NCBI RefSeq assembly: GCF_900323885.1
Contig: NZ_OOHJ01000023.1
Location: 458,932 to 522,931 of the forward strand
Direction of reading: 5' to 3'
Source: [Actinomadura] parvosata subsp. kistnae
GTDB taxonomy: Bacteria; Actinomycetota; Actinomycetes; Streptosporangiales; Streptosporangiaceae
DNA length: 64,000 nt
Shown: in pieces, positions 1-8,963 of the stretch
Layout of the letters: every line of letters starts with the position of its first letter
Position numbering within the stretch: position 1 is the first letter of the stretch
Translations under genes and position numbers: made by a program
Notes under the pieces: generated by a model
The model's database searches: none
The model's input: only the letters and a program-made list of their open reading frames with translations
What the model was told of the DNA's origin: nothing

Positions 1-421
1 GGCGAAGGCCAGGCGGGTGGCGCGCGAGGAGCTGCGCGCCATGGGCATCGACATCCGCGACGTGGACCAGCCCGTCGGGACGCTGTCCGGCGGCGAGCGG
101 CAGTCGGTGGCCATCGCCAGGGCCGTGTACTTCGGCGCCCGCGTCCTCATCCTCGACGAGCCCACCTCGGCGCTCGGCGTCAAGCAGGCGGGCGTGGTGC
201 TGCGCTACATCGCCCGCGCCCGCGACCGGGGGCTCGGCGTCGTCTTCATCACCCACAACCCGCACCACGCCTTCCCGGTGGGCGACCGGTTCCTGCTGCT
301 CAACCGGGGCACGAGCATGGGCGAGTACGGCAAGGACGACATCACCGCGCAGGAGCTGACCGCCCTGATGGCGGGCGGGGCGGAGCTGGAGGAGCTGGCG
401 CACGAGCTGCGCCGCGAATGA
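1..421 (+). CDS. ATP-binding subunit of a sugar ABC importer, 5' end cut by window
   Basis: The window opens inside this gene; the frame is open from base 2, leaving the last 139 residues. These contain the ABC signature LSGGERQSVAIAR, the Walker B segment VLILDEPTSALG and the switch histidine in FITHNPHH. The C-terminal segment ITAQELTALMAGG is typical of the ATPases of ribose/inositol-type (CUT2) importers, in which the ATPase drives uptake of a sugar through a membrane permease. The Walker A half and the true start lie upstream of the window. The 331 bases downstream are gene-free, so this is the last gene of its operon. The substrate cannot be told from this fragment. Confidence 0.9.
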   Translation, partial: AKARRVAREELRAMGIDIRDVDQPVGTLSGGERQSVAIARAVYFGARVLILDEPTSALGVKQAGVVLRYIARARDRGLGVVFITHNPHHAFPVGDRFLLLNRGTSMGEYGKDDITAQELTALMAGGAELEELAHELRRE

Positions 422-752
422 GCTTGGCCGACTTTTGACGTGCCCGGGTGGTCAGCCGGACCTGCGGGCAGGCAGAAGAACAGCATGACCACCACGCCGG
501 CTCGGCAGGTGCGGGTGTCCCGTTTGGAGCCGTGGCCGGGCCGCCCGCCGGGCCCGTTATTACGCGGCGGCGCGGCCGGGCGGGCCGCCACGCGCGGCCC
601 GCACCGGCTCTAAGGGCGGGACGCAGGCCCGCACCGGCCCGGAGGGCGGGACGCACAGGTCAGAGGGGCCGGACAGGGCGGGACGCACAGGCGCGGCGCC
701 ACCCGCCCGCCATAAGGTGCGGCCAGATTCCGCCCCCCTCAGTAGGAGCACC
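422..752. other. gene-free stretch with short spaced repeats
   Basis: This 331-base stretch between the ABC gene and the MFS gene has no convincing reading frame; the open frames seen on both strands are a by-product of GC richness. It contains three exact copies of AGGGCGGGACGCA starting at 613, 643 and 675, embedded in longer degenerate units of about 30 bases. The ribosome binding site of the next gene (AGGAG at 744-748) closes the region. Confidence 0.6.
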
Positions 753-2060
753 ATGACCGCCATCGACTCACCGAGCCTGCCGATCGGCGCGGCGTTCGAC
801 CGCATGCCGTTCACGCGCAGGCACGTGCTCATCGCGCTCGCGCTGTTCGTCGCGTTCGTCATCGAGTCGTGGGAGCAGCTCGCGCTCGTCTACGTCTCCG
901 GCGACCTCGGCGCGAAGCTCGGCATCGACGAGGCGGGCGTCGGGGTCGTGCTGTCGGCGGTGGCGTTCGGCATGATCCCCGGAGTGCTCGTGTGGGGGCC
1001 GGTCGCCGACCGGATCGGGCGCCGGCCGACGGCCTTCTGGTCGCTGCTCGCGTACGGGGTGGTCGCCCTGGCCTCGGCGTTCGCCCCGAACGCGACCGTG
1101 CTGGTGGCGCTGCGGGTGGCCTCCGGGCTGGCGCTGGCCGGCGTCTACACGATCACGTTCCCGCTCTTCCTGGAGCTGCTGCCGACCCGGCACCGCGGCC
1201 GGGCCGCCGTCTACCTGTCGATCGGGTGGCCGATCGGCATGCTCGCCGCGATCGGCGCGTCCATGGGGCTGGGCGGGCTCGGCTGGCACGTCGTCGTGAT
1301 CGCCAGCGCCGTGGCCGGGCTGTGGGCGTTCGCGATCAGGGCGTGGGTGCCGGAGTCGCCGTACTGGCTGGCCGCGCGCGGGCGGCAGGAGGAGGCGCGG
1401 GCGGTGCTGCGCTCGCTCGGCAGCCCCGACGCCGAGGCGACGTTCACGGTGGCCCGGCACCGGGCGGGGCGGCCGCTGGACCTGTTCAGGGGCGGGCTGG
1501 CGCGCATCACGCTGGTGATGCTGGCGCTGAACTTCGTCTTCAACTGGGGGTACTGGGGCCTGCAGACGTGGCTGCCCACGCTGCTGCAGGAGCGCGGGCT
1601 GACGCTGTCGGCGTCGCTGGGGTTCGCCGCGCTGAGCGCGCTCATGATGATCCCCGGGTACGTGAGCGCGTCGCTGCTGACCGGCCGGTTCGGCCGCAAG
1701 CCGGTCTTCCTCGTGTACGTGGTCGCGGCCGCGCTGGGCGGCCTCTGGTTCGCCACCGCCGAATCCTCCTTCGGCCTGTACGCGGGCAACTTCGTGCTGG
1801 CGTTCTTCAGCATGGGCGCGTGGGGCGTCTGGAACACCTGGAACGGCGAGTTCTACCCGACCGCCCTGCGCGGCACCGGCTACTCGTGGGCGACGGCGGC
1901 GCAACTCGTCGCCACCACCGTGGCGCCGTCGGCCGTCGGCGCGCTGCTCGCCAACGCCACCGGGTTCACCGCTACCATGCTGATCATCAACGCGTTCATG
2001 GTGGCGACCGCGCTGCTGGCTGTGCCGTTGCCCGAGACGGAAGGGCGCGAGCTGGAGTGA
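753..2060 (+). CDS. MFS transporter (aromatic acid/sugar-type symporter)
   Basis: A 435-residue major facilitator with about 12 hydrophobic segments. It carries the loop 2-3 motif DRIGRRP and the mid-protein PESPYWLAARGR typical of the sugar and aromatic-acid porter families. The ATG at 753 follows AGGAG at 744-748; an in-frame GTG at 717 has no such site. The TGA stop overlaps the GTG start of the next gene, so the two are translationally coupled, and the transporter probably imports the substrate of the hydantoinase-like/DUF917 enzymes downstream (inference). The exact substrate is not readable from sequence. Confidence 0.85.
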   Translation: MTAIDSPSLPIGAAFDRMPFTRRHVLIALALFVAFVIESWEQLALVYVSGDLGAKLGIDEAGVGVVLSAVAFGMIPGVLVWGPVADRIGRRPTAFWSLLAYGVVALASAFAPNATVLVALRVASGLALAGVYTITFPLFLELLPTRHRGRAAVYLSIGWPIGMLAAIGASMGLGGLGWHVVVIASAVAGLWAFAIRAWVPESPYWLAARGRQEEARAVLRSLGSPDAEATFTVARHRAGRPLDLFRGGLARITLVMLALNFVFNWGYWGLQTWLPTLLQERGLTLSASLGFAALSALMMIPGYVSASLLTGRFGRKPVFLVYVVAAALGGLWFATAESSFGLYAGNFVLAFFSMGAWGVWNTWNGEFYPTALRGTGYSWATAAQLVATTVAPSAVGALLANATGFTATMLIINAFMVATALLAVPLPETEGRELE

Positions 2061-3037
2061 TCCTCGGCGTCGCCCTCGGGGAGTCCGCGCCGGCGGTGGT
2101 GGCGGTCCGCGACGGCGCTGCCTCCTGGCCGGTGCCCCGCGGCGTGGCCCGTACGGCGTCGCGCGCCTGCGTGGCGGCCGACCTCGGCGGGGTGCGCCCG
2201 GCCGCGGTGGCGGCGATCCGGGTGGGCGGGCCGTGCCCCGAGGCGCTGCGGCCCGTCGTCGAGCCCGGCGTCGCCACGATCGTGCGCGGCGGCCACAGCG
2301 TGACAGGCCGGCCGCTGGCGCCGCTCGACACCGAGGCGGTGCGGCGGTTCGCGGCCACGTGCGGGCTGGCCGACTTCGCCGTGACCGCGACCGGGTCGCC
2401 GATGCTGGCCGATCACGAGCTGGAGGTGGCGGCCATCGTGGCGGCCGAGGTGCCGCAGGCGCGCATCACGCTGTCGTACGAGTTCGGCTACCCCGGGCTG
2501 CGCGAGCGTGAGGCGGACGCCATCCGCAACGCGGCCCTCGGGCCCGAGGCGGGGCGGATCGCCGACGACGTGGCGCGGGAGCTGCCGGGGGTGCCGGCGT
2601 ACTTCGCCCGGACGGGAGGCGGGCTGGTGTCGGCGCACTACTTCCGGCGCTTCCCGCTCACCTGCGACCGGGGGGCGGCGGCCAGCTTGGCGCGGGGGCG
2701 AGCGGCGCTTCGCGAGCGCGCGGACGCGGCTTCGGGTGGGGGCGGTGACGCGGGCCCCGGCCTGGCGGAGGTTCCGGACGGTGTGGCCGCCGCGTACGGG
2801 GCGGCGCTCGGGCGGCCCGAGGCGCACGTGGAGCGGATCGTGCTGGCCCGGGGGCGGGCCGAGCTGGACCGGGTGCTGCGGGACGCCAGGGACGAGGCGC
2901 TCACCCGCGTCGTCAGCGCGGGCGCCGCACCGGGATCGGCCGCGATCGACGAGATCACCGTGAACCCGCTGTCGTACCTGCCCGACGGCCTCTACCGGGT
3001 GCGGGTGACGGCGGGCGGGCGGCCGTGGGCCGGCTGA
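2057..3037 (+). CDS. hydantoinase/oxoprolinase-like protein, short form
   Basis: A 326-residue protein starting at a GTG that overlaps the MFS stop (GTGA). The segments YEFGYPGLREREADAI and TGGGLVSAHYFRRFPLT resemble the middle of HyuA-type hydantoinase/oxoprolinase proteins. The family normally begins with an actin-like phosphate-binding DxGGT motif; here the N-terminus reads ILGVALGESAPAV and the motif is absent, and the protein is roughly half the usual length. It may be a partner subunit rather than a full ATP-dependent hydrolase. Its end overlaps the next gene (DUF917) by 13 bases. The pairing with DUF917 supports a role in opening or desulfurising a hydantoin-like ring, but the reaction is inferred from context. 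Confidence 0.7.
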   Translation: MILGVALGESAPAVVAVRDGAASWPVPRGVARTASRACVAADLGGVRPAAVAAIRVGGPCPEALRPVVEPGVATIVRGGHSVTGRPLAPLDTEAVRRFAATCGLADFAVTATGSPMLADHELEVAAIVAAEVPQARITLSYEFGYPGLREREADAIRNAALGPEAGRIADDVARELPGVPAYFARTGGGLVSAHYFRRFPLTCDRGAAASLARGRAALRERADAASGGGGDAGPGLAEVPDGVAAAYGAALGRPEAHVERIVLARGRAELDRVLRDARDEALTRVVSAGAAPGSAAIDEITVNPLSYLPDGLYRVRVTAGGRPWAG

Positions 3038-4059
3038 TCGACCGCGACGGGCTCGGCCGGTTCTCGGCGGGTTCGCGGCTGTTCGCGACCGGGGCGGCGC
3101 AGTCGTCGTACAACCTGGCCTACGACTGGGCCGCCTCCGTCGTCGGGCCCGGCGTGGAGCTGGTGGCGGCCGGCGAGCTGGCGCCCGACACCTTGTGCGT
3201 GGTGGTCAGCCTGGTCGGCTCCACCACGGCGCTGGGCGAGCAACTGCCGGCCGGGGACGAGCCGGAGCGGGCCGTCCGGGCGCTGGAACGCAGGCTGGGG
3301 GAGCGGGCCGGGGCGGTGGCGGCGCTCAACCTGGCGGCCGAGAACGCCCTGATCCCGCTCATCGCGGCGGCCGGGCTGGGGCTGCCCCTGGTGGACGGCG
3401 ACGGTACCGGACGGGTGTTCCCGCTGGTGGAGCAGACCACGTACACGCTGGGCGGGATGAGCGCGGCGCCGCTGGCCCTGGCCGGCGGGCTCGGGGAGCT
3501 GGTGCTGCTGGAGACGGCGGCCGACCGGGTGGAGGAACTGCTGCGTCCCGTGGTGCTGTCGGTCGGCGGCTGGGCGGTCGCGGCGTGCTACCCGATGGCC
3601 GCGCGCGACCTGGCGCGGGTGCTGGTGCCGGGCACGGTGAGCCTCCTCATGCGGGCCGGCGAACCCGGCGCACCCCGCTCGGCGGCGGCCCCGTACGGGG
3701 TGCGGACCTTGTGCCGGGGACGCATCCAGGCGGTCGAGGGCAGCACGGGACACGGGGGCGAGCTGGCGCTGCCGTCGCTGCCGTCCAGCATCGTGCTGCG
3801 CGAATCGGAGGGGCTGCGGCGGCTGGTCCGGCTGGAGGCGCACAACGAGATCGTGCTGGCACTGGCCGACGGGGCGGTGGTGGCGACGGTGCCGGACCAG
3901 ATCTGCATGGTCTCGACGGCCGACGGGATGGTGGTGGACGTGGACAAGGCCGAGCCCGGCCTGGAGGTGGACATCATGGTGGTCAGGGCCGCACCGGTCT
4001 GGCACACGGACCAGGGCCTGGCCCTGGGCGGCCCACGCGCGTTCGGAATCACCCTGTGA
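3025..4059 (+). CDS. DUF917 family protein (S-methyl-thiohydantoin desulfurase-like)
   Basis: A 344-residue protein beginning at a GTG inside the end of the previous gene. The segment AAENALIPLIAAAGLGLPLVDGD followed by the glycine-rich GGMSAAPLALAGG is characteristic of DUF917, a family now linked to S-methyl thiohydantoin desulfurase. Length fits the family. The second half (from about residue 200) is a beta-rich domain. Genes of this family are often paired with a HyuA-like protein and a PucR regulator, as here. Substrate assignment is by family only. Confidence 0.8.
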   Translation: MGRLIDRDGLGRFSAGSRLFATGAAQSSYNLAYDWAASVVGPGVELVAAGELAPDTLCVVVSLVGSTTALGEQLPAGDEPERAVRALERRLGERAGAVAALNLAAENALIPLIAAAGLGLPLVDGDGTGRVFPLVEQTTYTLGGMSAAPLALAGGLGELVLLETAADRVEELLRPVVLSVGGWAVAACYPMAARDLARVLVPGTVSLLMRAGEPGAPRSAAAPYGVRTLCRGRIQAVEGSTGHGGELALPSLPSSIVLRESEGLRRLVRLEAHNEIVLALADGAVVATVPDQICMVSTADGMVVDVDKAEPGLEVDIMVVRAAPVWHTDQGLALGGPRAFGITL

Positions 4060-4112
4060 CCGGCACCCGGGGGCCTGCGGCGCGGGGCCGGTGGCGTGCG
4101 GCGAGATGCGGA

Positions 4113-4168
4113 TGCTCCGTGCTGCCGGGCCGTGCGGTGAGAAGCGCGTGCTCCGTGCTGCCGGGCCG
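4113..4168. repeat. short direct repeat in the leader of the PucR gene
   Basis: The 20-mer TGCTCCGTGCTGCCGGGCCG occurs at 4113-4132 and again at 4149-4168, a 36-base period, and a partial third copy follows. It lies between the DUF917 gene and the likely PucR start, in a stretch that is open in frame with PucR but reads as low-complexity protein, so I treat it as leader DNA rather than coding. Confidence 0.6.
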
Positions 4169-4207
4169 GTGGTGTGCGGTGCCGGGCCGTGCGGTGGGGA
4201 GCTCGGG

Positions 4208-5881
4208 ATGAGCGGGGTGCGGGGGCCGGGGTGGGAGGCGCCGGTCACGGTGGCGGAGCTGGTCAACGCGGGGCCGCTGGCCGGGGCGCGCATGTACGGC
4301 GCGGGCGAGAACCCCGTGCGCGGGGTGCGGATCGTGGACGAGCCGTCGGTGTTCGCCACGGTGACGCCGCACACGGCGGTCGTGCTGATCGGGACGGCGG
4401 CCAGCGGCGGCTGGGCGGTGGAGATGGCCATGCGCCGGGCCTGGGAGCAGGCGGCGGCGTGCGTGATCGCGCCCGCCGGCGGGCTGAGCGAGGGCTCGGG
4501 CGAGGTGCTGGCCGAACGGCTCGGCGTCACGCTGATCTTCGTGGACGAGGACCCGCTGGTCGTCGCGGTCCGGGTCGCGTCGGCCGCGTCCCGGCCTGAC
4601 GCGGCCCGCACCCAGCTCGTGGCCCGCTGCGCCACCCGCCTGGCGGAGGCGGGCGCGTCGGCGCGCCGGGTGCTCGGGGTGCTGAACGCGGAACTGCCGG
4701 GCACCTCGGTCGCCTTCCTCGACCGGTACGGCGCCACCCTCGCGGGCCGCCGCGACGCGCTCACCGACCAGCCCACCCGCCGGGAGACGCCGCGCGCCGC
4801 GATGGGGGACACCTCCCGTGACAAGCCGCACGAAGCATCGCGGGACACGCCCCTTGAAGCGTCGCGTGCCGTATCGCGCGAGGCACCGCATGAGGGGACG
4901 GGCGAGACCGTATCCGCCGGTCGGAGCCGGTGGTCGGCCGAGGTGGAGGTGCCGGACGAGGAGGGCGGCGTGCTGGGGACGCTGGTCGCCGCCGGTTCTT
5001 CCCGGTCACCGGGTTGGCCGGCGGTGGTGCGTACCGTGCTGGAGCTGGCGGTGGCCCCGCTGACGGCGTGGGCCGCGCGGGAACGCCTGCGCGCCTCCCG
5101 CGACTTCGCGCTGCAGGCATCCCTCGCGGAACGCCTCCTCACCGAACCCGAACCCGAACCCGAACTCGGCTTCGACCCCGCACCCCGACCCCAGGGCGGG
5201 GTGGAGGACACCGACAGTGCGCGGGCGGCCGCGATCGCGCTCGGCTGGCCGATCAGGGGCCCGCTCACCGCGTACCGGATCCGCCCGCTGGCGGAGCCCG
5301 GCCAGGCGGCGCCGGTGGGGCCGGGTGACGGGCCGCTCGCGTACACGCTGATCACCGCCGCTCTCGGCCAGGTGCCCGTCCTGACGAGGGGGGACGGCTG
5401 GGCGGGGTGGTCGGCGCTGGGCCCGTCCGACCTGGCGGAGCGGCTCGGGCAGGCGCTGCGGAGCATGCCGTGGCCGTGCGCCGGAGGAGCGGGCGCGCAG
5501 GTGGAGGGGCTGGGCGGGCTGGCGGAGTCGCTGCTGGGCGCGGAGGCGGCGGCGTACGTGGCGGGAGGCGCGGGAGTGGTGCGGCGGGCGGACCGGATGG
5601 GCCCGGCGGAGCTGCTCGGCGCGCTGCCGACGGCGGCGCTGCGGGCGCCGGCGGCGGTCGTGCTGCGCCCGCTGCTGGCGATCGACCGGGACGGCACGCT
5701 GCTGGAGACGCTGGGCGCGGTCCTGGACGAGGGCGGCGCGCTGAGGGCGGCCGAGCGGCTGGGCGTGCACCGCAACACGATCACCACCCGCCTGGACCGC
5801 ATCAAGTCCGCCGGTTTCGACCTCGACGACGCCCCCACCCGCCTGGCCTTGCAGCTCGCCTGCCACGTGATGCTCCGCTGA
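4208..5881 (+). CDS. PucR family transcriptional regulator
   Basis: A 557-residue regulator. Residues 12-130 form the PucR N-terminal domain found in purine-catabolism activators. The C-terminus carries the HTH_30 element: ALRAAERLGVHRNTITTRL followed by a short region ending LQLACHVML. The middle has an Arg/Ser/Thr-rich linker at about residues 185-235 built of degenerate SRDT/SREA units, probably disordered. The frame is open from 4091, but ATG 4208 follows GGGGAG and leads straight into the conserved domain, whereas the upstream extension is repeat-derived. It sits directly after the DUF917 gene and is the likely activator of the 753-4059 cluster. Confidence 0.85.
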   Translation: MSGVRGPGWEAPVTVAELVNAGPLAGARMYGAGENPVRGVRIVDEPSVFATVTPHTAVVLIGTAASGGWAVEMAMRRAWEQAAACVIAPAGGLSEGSGEVLAERLGVTLIFVDEDPLVVAVRVASAASRPDAARTQLVARCATRLAEAGASARRVLGVLNAELPGTSVAFLDRYGATLAGRRDALTDQPTRRETPRAAMGDTSRDKPHEASRDTPLEASRAVSREAPHEGTGETVSAGRSRWSAEVEVPDEEGGVLGTLVAAGSSRSPGWPAVVRTVLELAVAPLTAWAARERLRASRDFALQASLAERLLTEPEPEPELGFDPAPRPQGGVEDTDSARAAAIALGWPIRGPLTAYRIRPLAEPGQAAPVGPGDGPLAYTLITAALGQVPVLTRGDGWAGWSALGPSDLAERLGQALRSMPWPCAGGAGAQVEGLGGLAESLLGAEAAAYVAGGAGVVRRADRMGPAELLGALPTAALRAPAAVVLRPLLAIDRDGTLLETLGAVLDEGGALRAAERLGVHRNTITTRLDRIKSAGFDLDDAPTRLALQLACHVMLR

Positions 5882-6073
5882 GCCCACCAGATGCGACGGC
5901 GGACGCCGCGCCAAGCCCATCGCACCCAGCCGGACGCCCAGCCGGACGCCCAGCCGACGTCGCGCCAGATGCCGCCGGATGCCGTGCCGTGCGGTGCCGT
6001 GTGCCGTGCTCGATGCCGCGCCGAGAGGCCGCGTGGCATGCTCGTAGACGGCACCCCCCGGAAGGAGGCCCCG

Positions 6074-6925
6074 TTGGCGGAGGCGGAGCTGTCAGGCGAG
6101 AGCAGGCTGCTGGCGGTCAGCGACCTGCACGTCGGCTATGCCGAGAACAGAGCGATCGTGGAGGAGCTGAAGCCTTTCACGCCCGGCGACTGGCTGCTGG
6201 TGGCGGGCGACGTGGGGGAGCGGCTGGAGAGCATCACGTGGGCGCTCGGCCTGCTGGCGAGCCGGTTCGAGCGGGTGGTGTGGGTGCCGGGCAACCACGA
6301 GCTGTGGACGGTGCCGGGCGAGCCGCCCGAGCTGCGGGGCGTGGCGCGTTACGAGCACCTGGTGAAGGTGTGCCGCGAGCTGGGCGTGCTCACGCCGGAG
6401 GACGAGTACCCGCTGTGGGCGGGCGCGGGCGGCCCGGTGCGGGTGGTGCCGCTGTTCCTGCTGTACGACTACACGTTCCTGCCGCCGGGTCACCACACGA
6501 AGGAGAGCGCGCTGGCGTACGCCCACAGCACGGGCGTGGTCTGCACCGACGAGTACGTCCTGCACCCGGACCCGTACCCGTCGCGGGAGGCGTGGTGCCA
6601 GGCGCGGGTGGCGCTGACGCGGCGGCGGCTGGCGGAGCTGGACGACGACGTGCCGCTGGTGTTCGTCAACCACTATCCGCTGGTACGGGAGCCGACGGAC
6701 GTGCTGCGGTATCCCCAGTTCGCGCAGTGGTGCGGCACGACCGCGACCCGCGACTGGCACCGCCGCCACCGCACGGCCGCGATGATCTACGGCCATCTGC
6801 ACATCCCGCGCGTGACCTGGTACGACGGGGTGCGTTTCGAGGAGGTCTCACTCGGCTACCCGAGGGAGTGGAAGCCCCGCCCGGGCAACCGCCGCCTGCT
6901 GCGCGATGTACTGCCGGCCTCGTAG
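6074..6925 (+). CDS. metallophosphoesterase (calcineurin-like)
   Basis: A 283-residue cytoplasmic phosphoesterase with the full set of dinuclear-metal motifs: SDLHVGY, VAGDVGE, GNHELW, VFVNHYP and YGHLH. The start is chosen as TTG 6074 because AAGGAGG at 6062-6068 lies five bases before it; the frame is open from 5891, but that extension is made of degenerate GCCGGACGCC and GTGCCGTGC repeats. Related proteins in actinomycetes are often found beside phosphopantetheinyl transferase genes, which is not the case here. The natural substrate is unknown. Confidence 0.85.
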   Translation: MAEAELSGESRLLAVSDLHVGYAENRAIVEELKPFTPGDWLLVAGDVGERLESITWALGLLASRFERVVWVPGNHELWTVPGEPPELRGVARYEHLVKVCRELGVLTPEDEYPLWAGAGGPVRVVPLFLLYDYTFLPPGHHTKESALAYAHSTGVVCTDEYVLHPDPYPSREAWCQARVALTRRRLAELDDDVPLVFVNHYPLVREPTDVLRYPQFAQWCGTTATRDWHRRHRTAAMIYGHLHIPRVTWYDGVRFEEVSLGYPREWKPRPGNRRLLRDVLPAS

Positions 6926-7004
6926 ACCTCTGCGCGGCCGATCTTTCGATGGTCGCGTCCGGCCCGTGCTCCTGGCGTGATCCGGCGGCGGCAGGGTCAG
7001 GATC

Positions 7005-7802
7005 ATGAGAAGGATGCTCGCGATTCTGGTGGCCTGTGTCGCTCTGCTGTCGGGCGCCGCTTCCGCGCAGGCAGGGACCAAGGATCCGGTCCAGGCGCTG
7101 AAGGCCGTCCTGGGGCCCGGTGAAGGCGTGCACTTCACCGAGACGACCACTCTTCTGGACGGCGCCGACGAACGGGCGGAGCGCCGCCGCAAGGGGACGT
7201 TCGTGTTCGACGCCAAGGGCGGCGTCGAGGCCCTGGACGTCACCACCACGGGAGGTGAGCACGGTCCCGAACGCGTCATCGGTTTCAACCACGACATCGG
7301 CGGCACCGGCTACCAGTCCGGCGGTCTCGTGGGAAAGTGGCTGAAGAAGGGCAAGACCTGGTGGAAGGACTCCCACCAGCTTCACCTCTGGCACACCGAG
7401 CTGCTCGGCTACGACGAGCAACTCGTCAACCCGGGCGAGCCCGCGACCCTGGCCGCCCTGCTGAAGAACGGGCGGCGCAGCGGGGACACCGTGACCGGCA
7501 CGATCACGTTCAAGCAGCTCGAGCGGGTCTCCCGCTGGGCGGAGCACGCCACCCACATCCGCTGGGACTCGGACACGAGACTCGGCTACACCGTCACGCT
7601 GACCTCCTCGGGCCTGGTCAGCAGGGTGCGCAGCGTGTTCACGTTCCCCGACGGCGTGGACGAGCTATCGGGCAGGACCCTGCACGTCGACACCCGCTAC
7701 GACCGGTGGGGCGGCGCAGTGTCGATCAAGGTACCCGACCCGCGCAGGACGACCAGCGAGCTTTGCATCGAAGGCCACTGCAACTGGCGCCTTCCCGGCT
7801 GA
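7005..7802 (+). CDS. secreted protein of unknown function
   Basis: A 265-residue protein with a clear signal peptide (MRRMLAILVACVALLSG, cleavage near ASAQA at residues 19-23). There is no lipobox cysteine. The mature part is beta-rich, with alternating polar and hydrophobic residues (TVTGTITFKQL, YTVTLTSSGLVSRV) and two cysteines close to the C-terminus (CIEGHC) that could form a disulfide. The pattern recalls LppX/LolA-like folds but I cannot assign a family. It stands alone between a phosphoesterase and a convergent aminotransferase gene. Confidence 0.7.
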   Translation: MRRMLAILVACVALLSGAASAQAGTKDPVQALKAVLGPGEGVHFTETTTLLDGADERAERRRKGTFVFDAKGGVEALDVTTTGGEHGPERVIGFNHDIGGTGYQSGGLVGKWLKKGKTWWKDSHQLHLWHTELLGYDEQLVNPGEPATLAALLKNGRRSGDTVTGTITFKQLERVSRWAEHATHIRWDSDTRLGYTVTLTSSGLVSRVRSVFTFPDGVDELSGRTLHVDTRYDRWGGAVSIKVPDPRRTTSELCIEGHCNWRLPG

Positions 7803-7832
7803 CGGCGGCGACGTCCACGCGGCCTGCCGCCG

Positions 7833-8963
7833 TCATAGCCCTTTGAGGTAGGCGGCGAAGGCGTTCAGGGCGGGCTCGGGGTCGGCGCGGCCGACGCCGA
7901 TCCTGAACCGGTCGGCGGGGGTGTCGGTGAGCTGGGACCGATAAATGCTGGCCGGAAGCAGCAGCACGCCCGCGCGTTCGACCAGATCCGTGCAGAATGT
8001 CTCGACGCCCTCGGGGCCGAGGTAGCGGGGGAAGGCGACGCAGCCGCCGTCGGGGGCCCGCCATTCGAACAGGTCGCTGAACTCGGTGAAGAACGCCTCG
8101 AAGCGGGGCAGGTTGGCGGCGATGATGGCGCGGTTGCGTTCCAGGATGCGGTCTCGGGCCTTGAGGGCGATCCGGGCGAGCACTTCGCTGGGCGCGGCGT
8201 TGCAGATGGTGGTGTAGTGCTTGGCTCGTTCGAGGCGGGCGCGCACGGCGCGGTCGCGGCAGGTGATCCAGCCGATGCGCAGGCCGGGCAGGCCGAGCGA
8301 CTTGGAGGTGACGTTCAGCGACAGGGCGGTGGGGGACAGGTCGGCGGCCTGCGGGAGGGTGCGGGCGGGGTCGAGCTCGAGGCCGCGGTAGACCTCGTCG
8401 CTGAACAGGTGGATGCCGCGCTCGTCGCACATGGCGGCCAGGCGGGCGAGGTCGGCGGCGGGGATGAGGGCGCCGGTGGGATTGTTGGGGAAGTTGATCG
8501 ACACGACGCGCGTGGTCGGGCGCAGGGCGGCCGCGACGGCGTCGAGGTCGAGCGCCCAGTCCCGGCCGGGGTCGAGGGCGACGCCGGTGACCTCGCACAG
8601 TGACAGGGGCACGGTCTCGGCGGCCTGGTAGTTGGGGGTGATGACGACCGCGTGGTCGCCGGGGCCGAGCAGCACCTGCATGGCCAGGTAGAGCGCTTCC
8701 TCGGCGCCGGCGAAGCAGATGACGTCGTCGGGGCCGGCGGTGTCGTACGTGGCGGCGATGGCCTGGCGCAGCGCCGGGTCGCCGTACGTCTCGGTGTAGC
8801 CGAGGGAGAGCGTTTCCCAGGCGTGGGCGTCGTCGGGGTCGGCGAGGGCGAGCAGCTCGGACATGGTCATGGTCTGGGCGTCGGAGGCGGTGAGGTGGTG
8901 CCGCGCGGTGAACTCCCAGCGCGAGAAGTAGACCTCCAGCCTGAAGTCGGGCAATCGGGTCAT
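7833..8963 (-). CDS. pyridoxal-phosphate aminotransferase, class I/II
   Basis: A 376-residue fold-type I enzyme. The PLP lysine is K221 in SLNVTSKSLGLPGLR, and NFPNNPTGALI and FSDEVYRGLE supply the cofactor-binding Asn and Asp/Tyr. The N-terminus RLEVYFSRWEFTARHHLTASD resembles capreomycidine synthase-like and related aminotransferases. ATG 8963 follows AGAAGGAG and overlaps the stop of the upstream regulator by four bases. That regulator is of the DauR/YheO type, so the enzyme may act on an amino acid whose catabolism it senses; the substrate is not determinable here. Confidence 0.85.
   Translation of the reverse strand: MTRLPDFRLEVYFSRWEFTARHHLTASDAQTMTMSELLALADPDDAHAWETLSLGYTETYGDPALRQAIAATYDTAGPDDVICFAGAEEALYLAMQVLLGPGDHAVVITPNYQAAETVPLSLCEVTGVALDPGRDWALDLDAVAAALRPTTRVVSINFPNNPTGALIPAADLARLAAMCDERGIHLFSDEVYRGLELDPARTLPQAADLSPTALSLNVTSKSLGLPGLRIGWITCRDRAVRARLERAKHYTTICNAAPSEVLARIALKARDRILERNRAIIAANLPRFEAFFTEFSDLFEWRAPDGGCVAFPRYLGPEGVETFCTDLVERAGVLLLPASIYRSQLTDTPADRFRIGVGRADPEPALNAFAAYLKGL

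Noticed and set aside
2992..6054. A 1020-codon open frame on the minus strand
   Set aside because: It is antisense to the DUF917 and PucR genes, has a Ser/Arg/Pro/Ala-rich composition and no domain; a shadow of GC-rich coding DNA.
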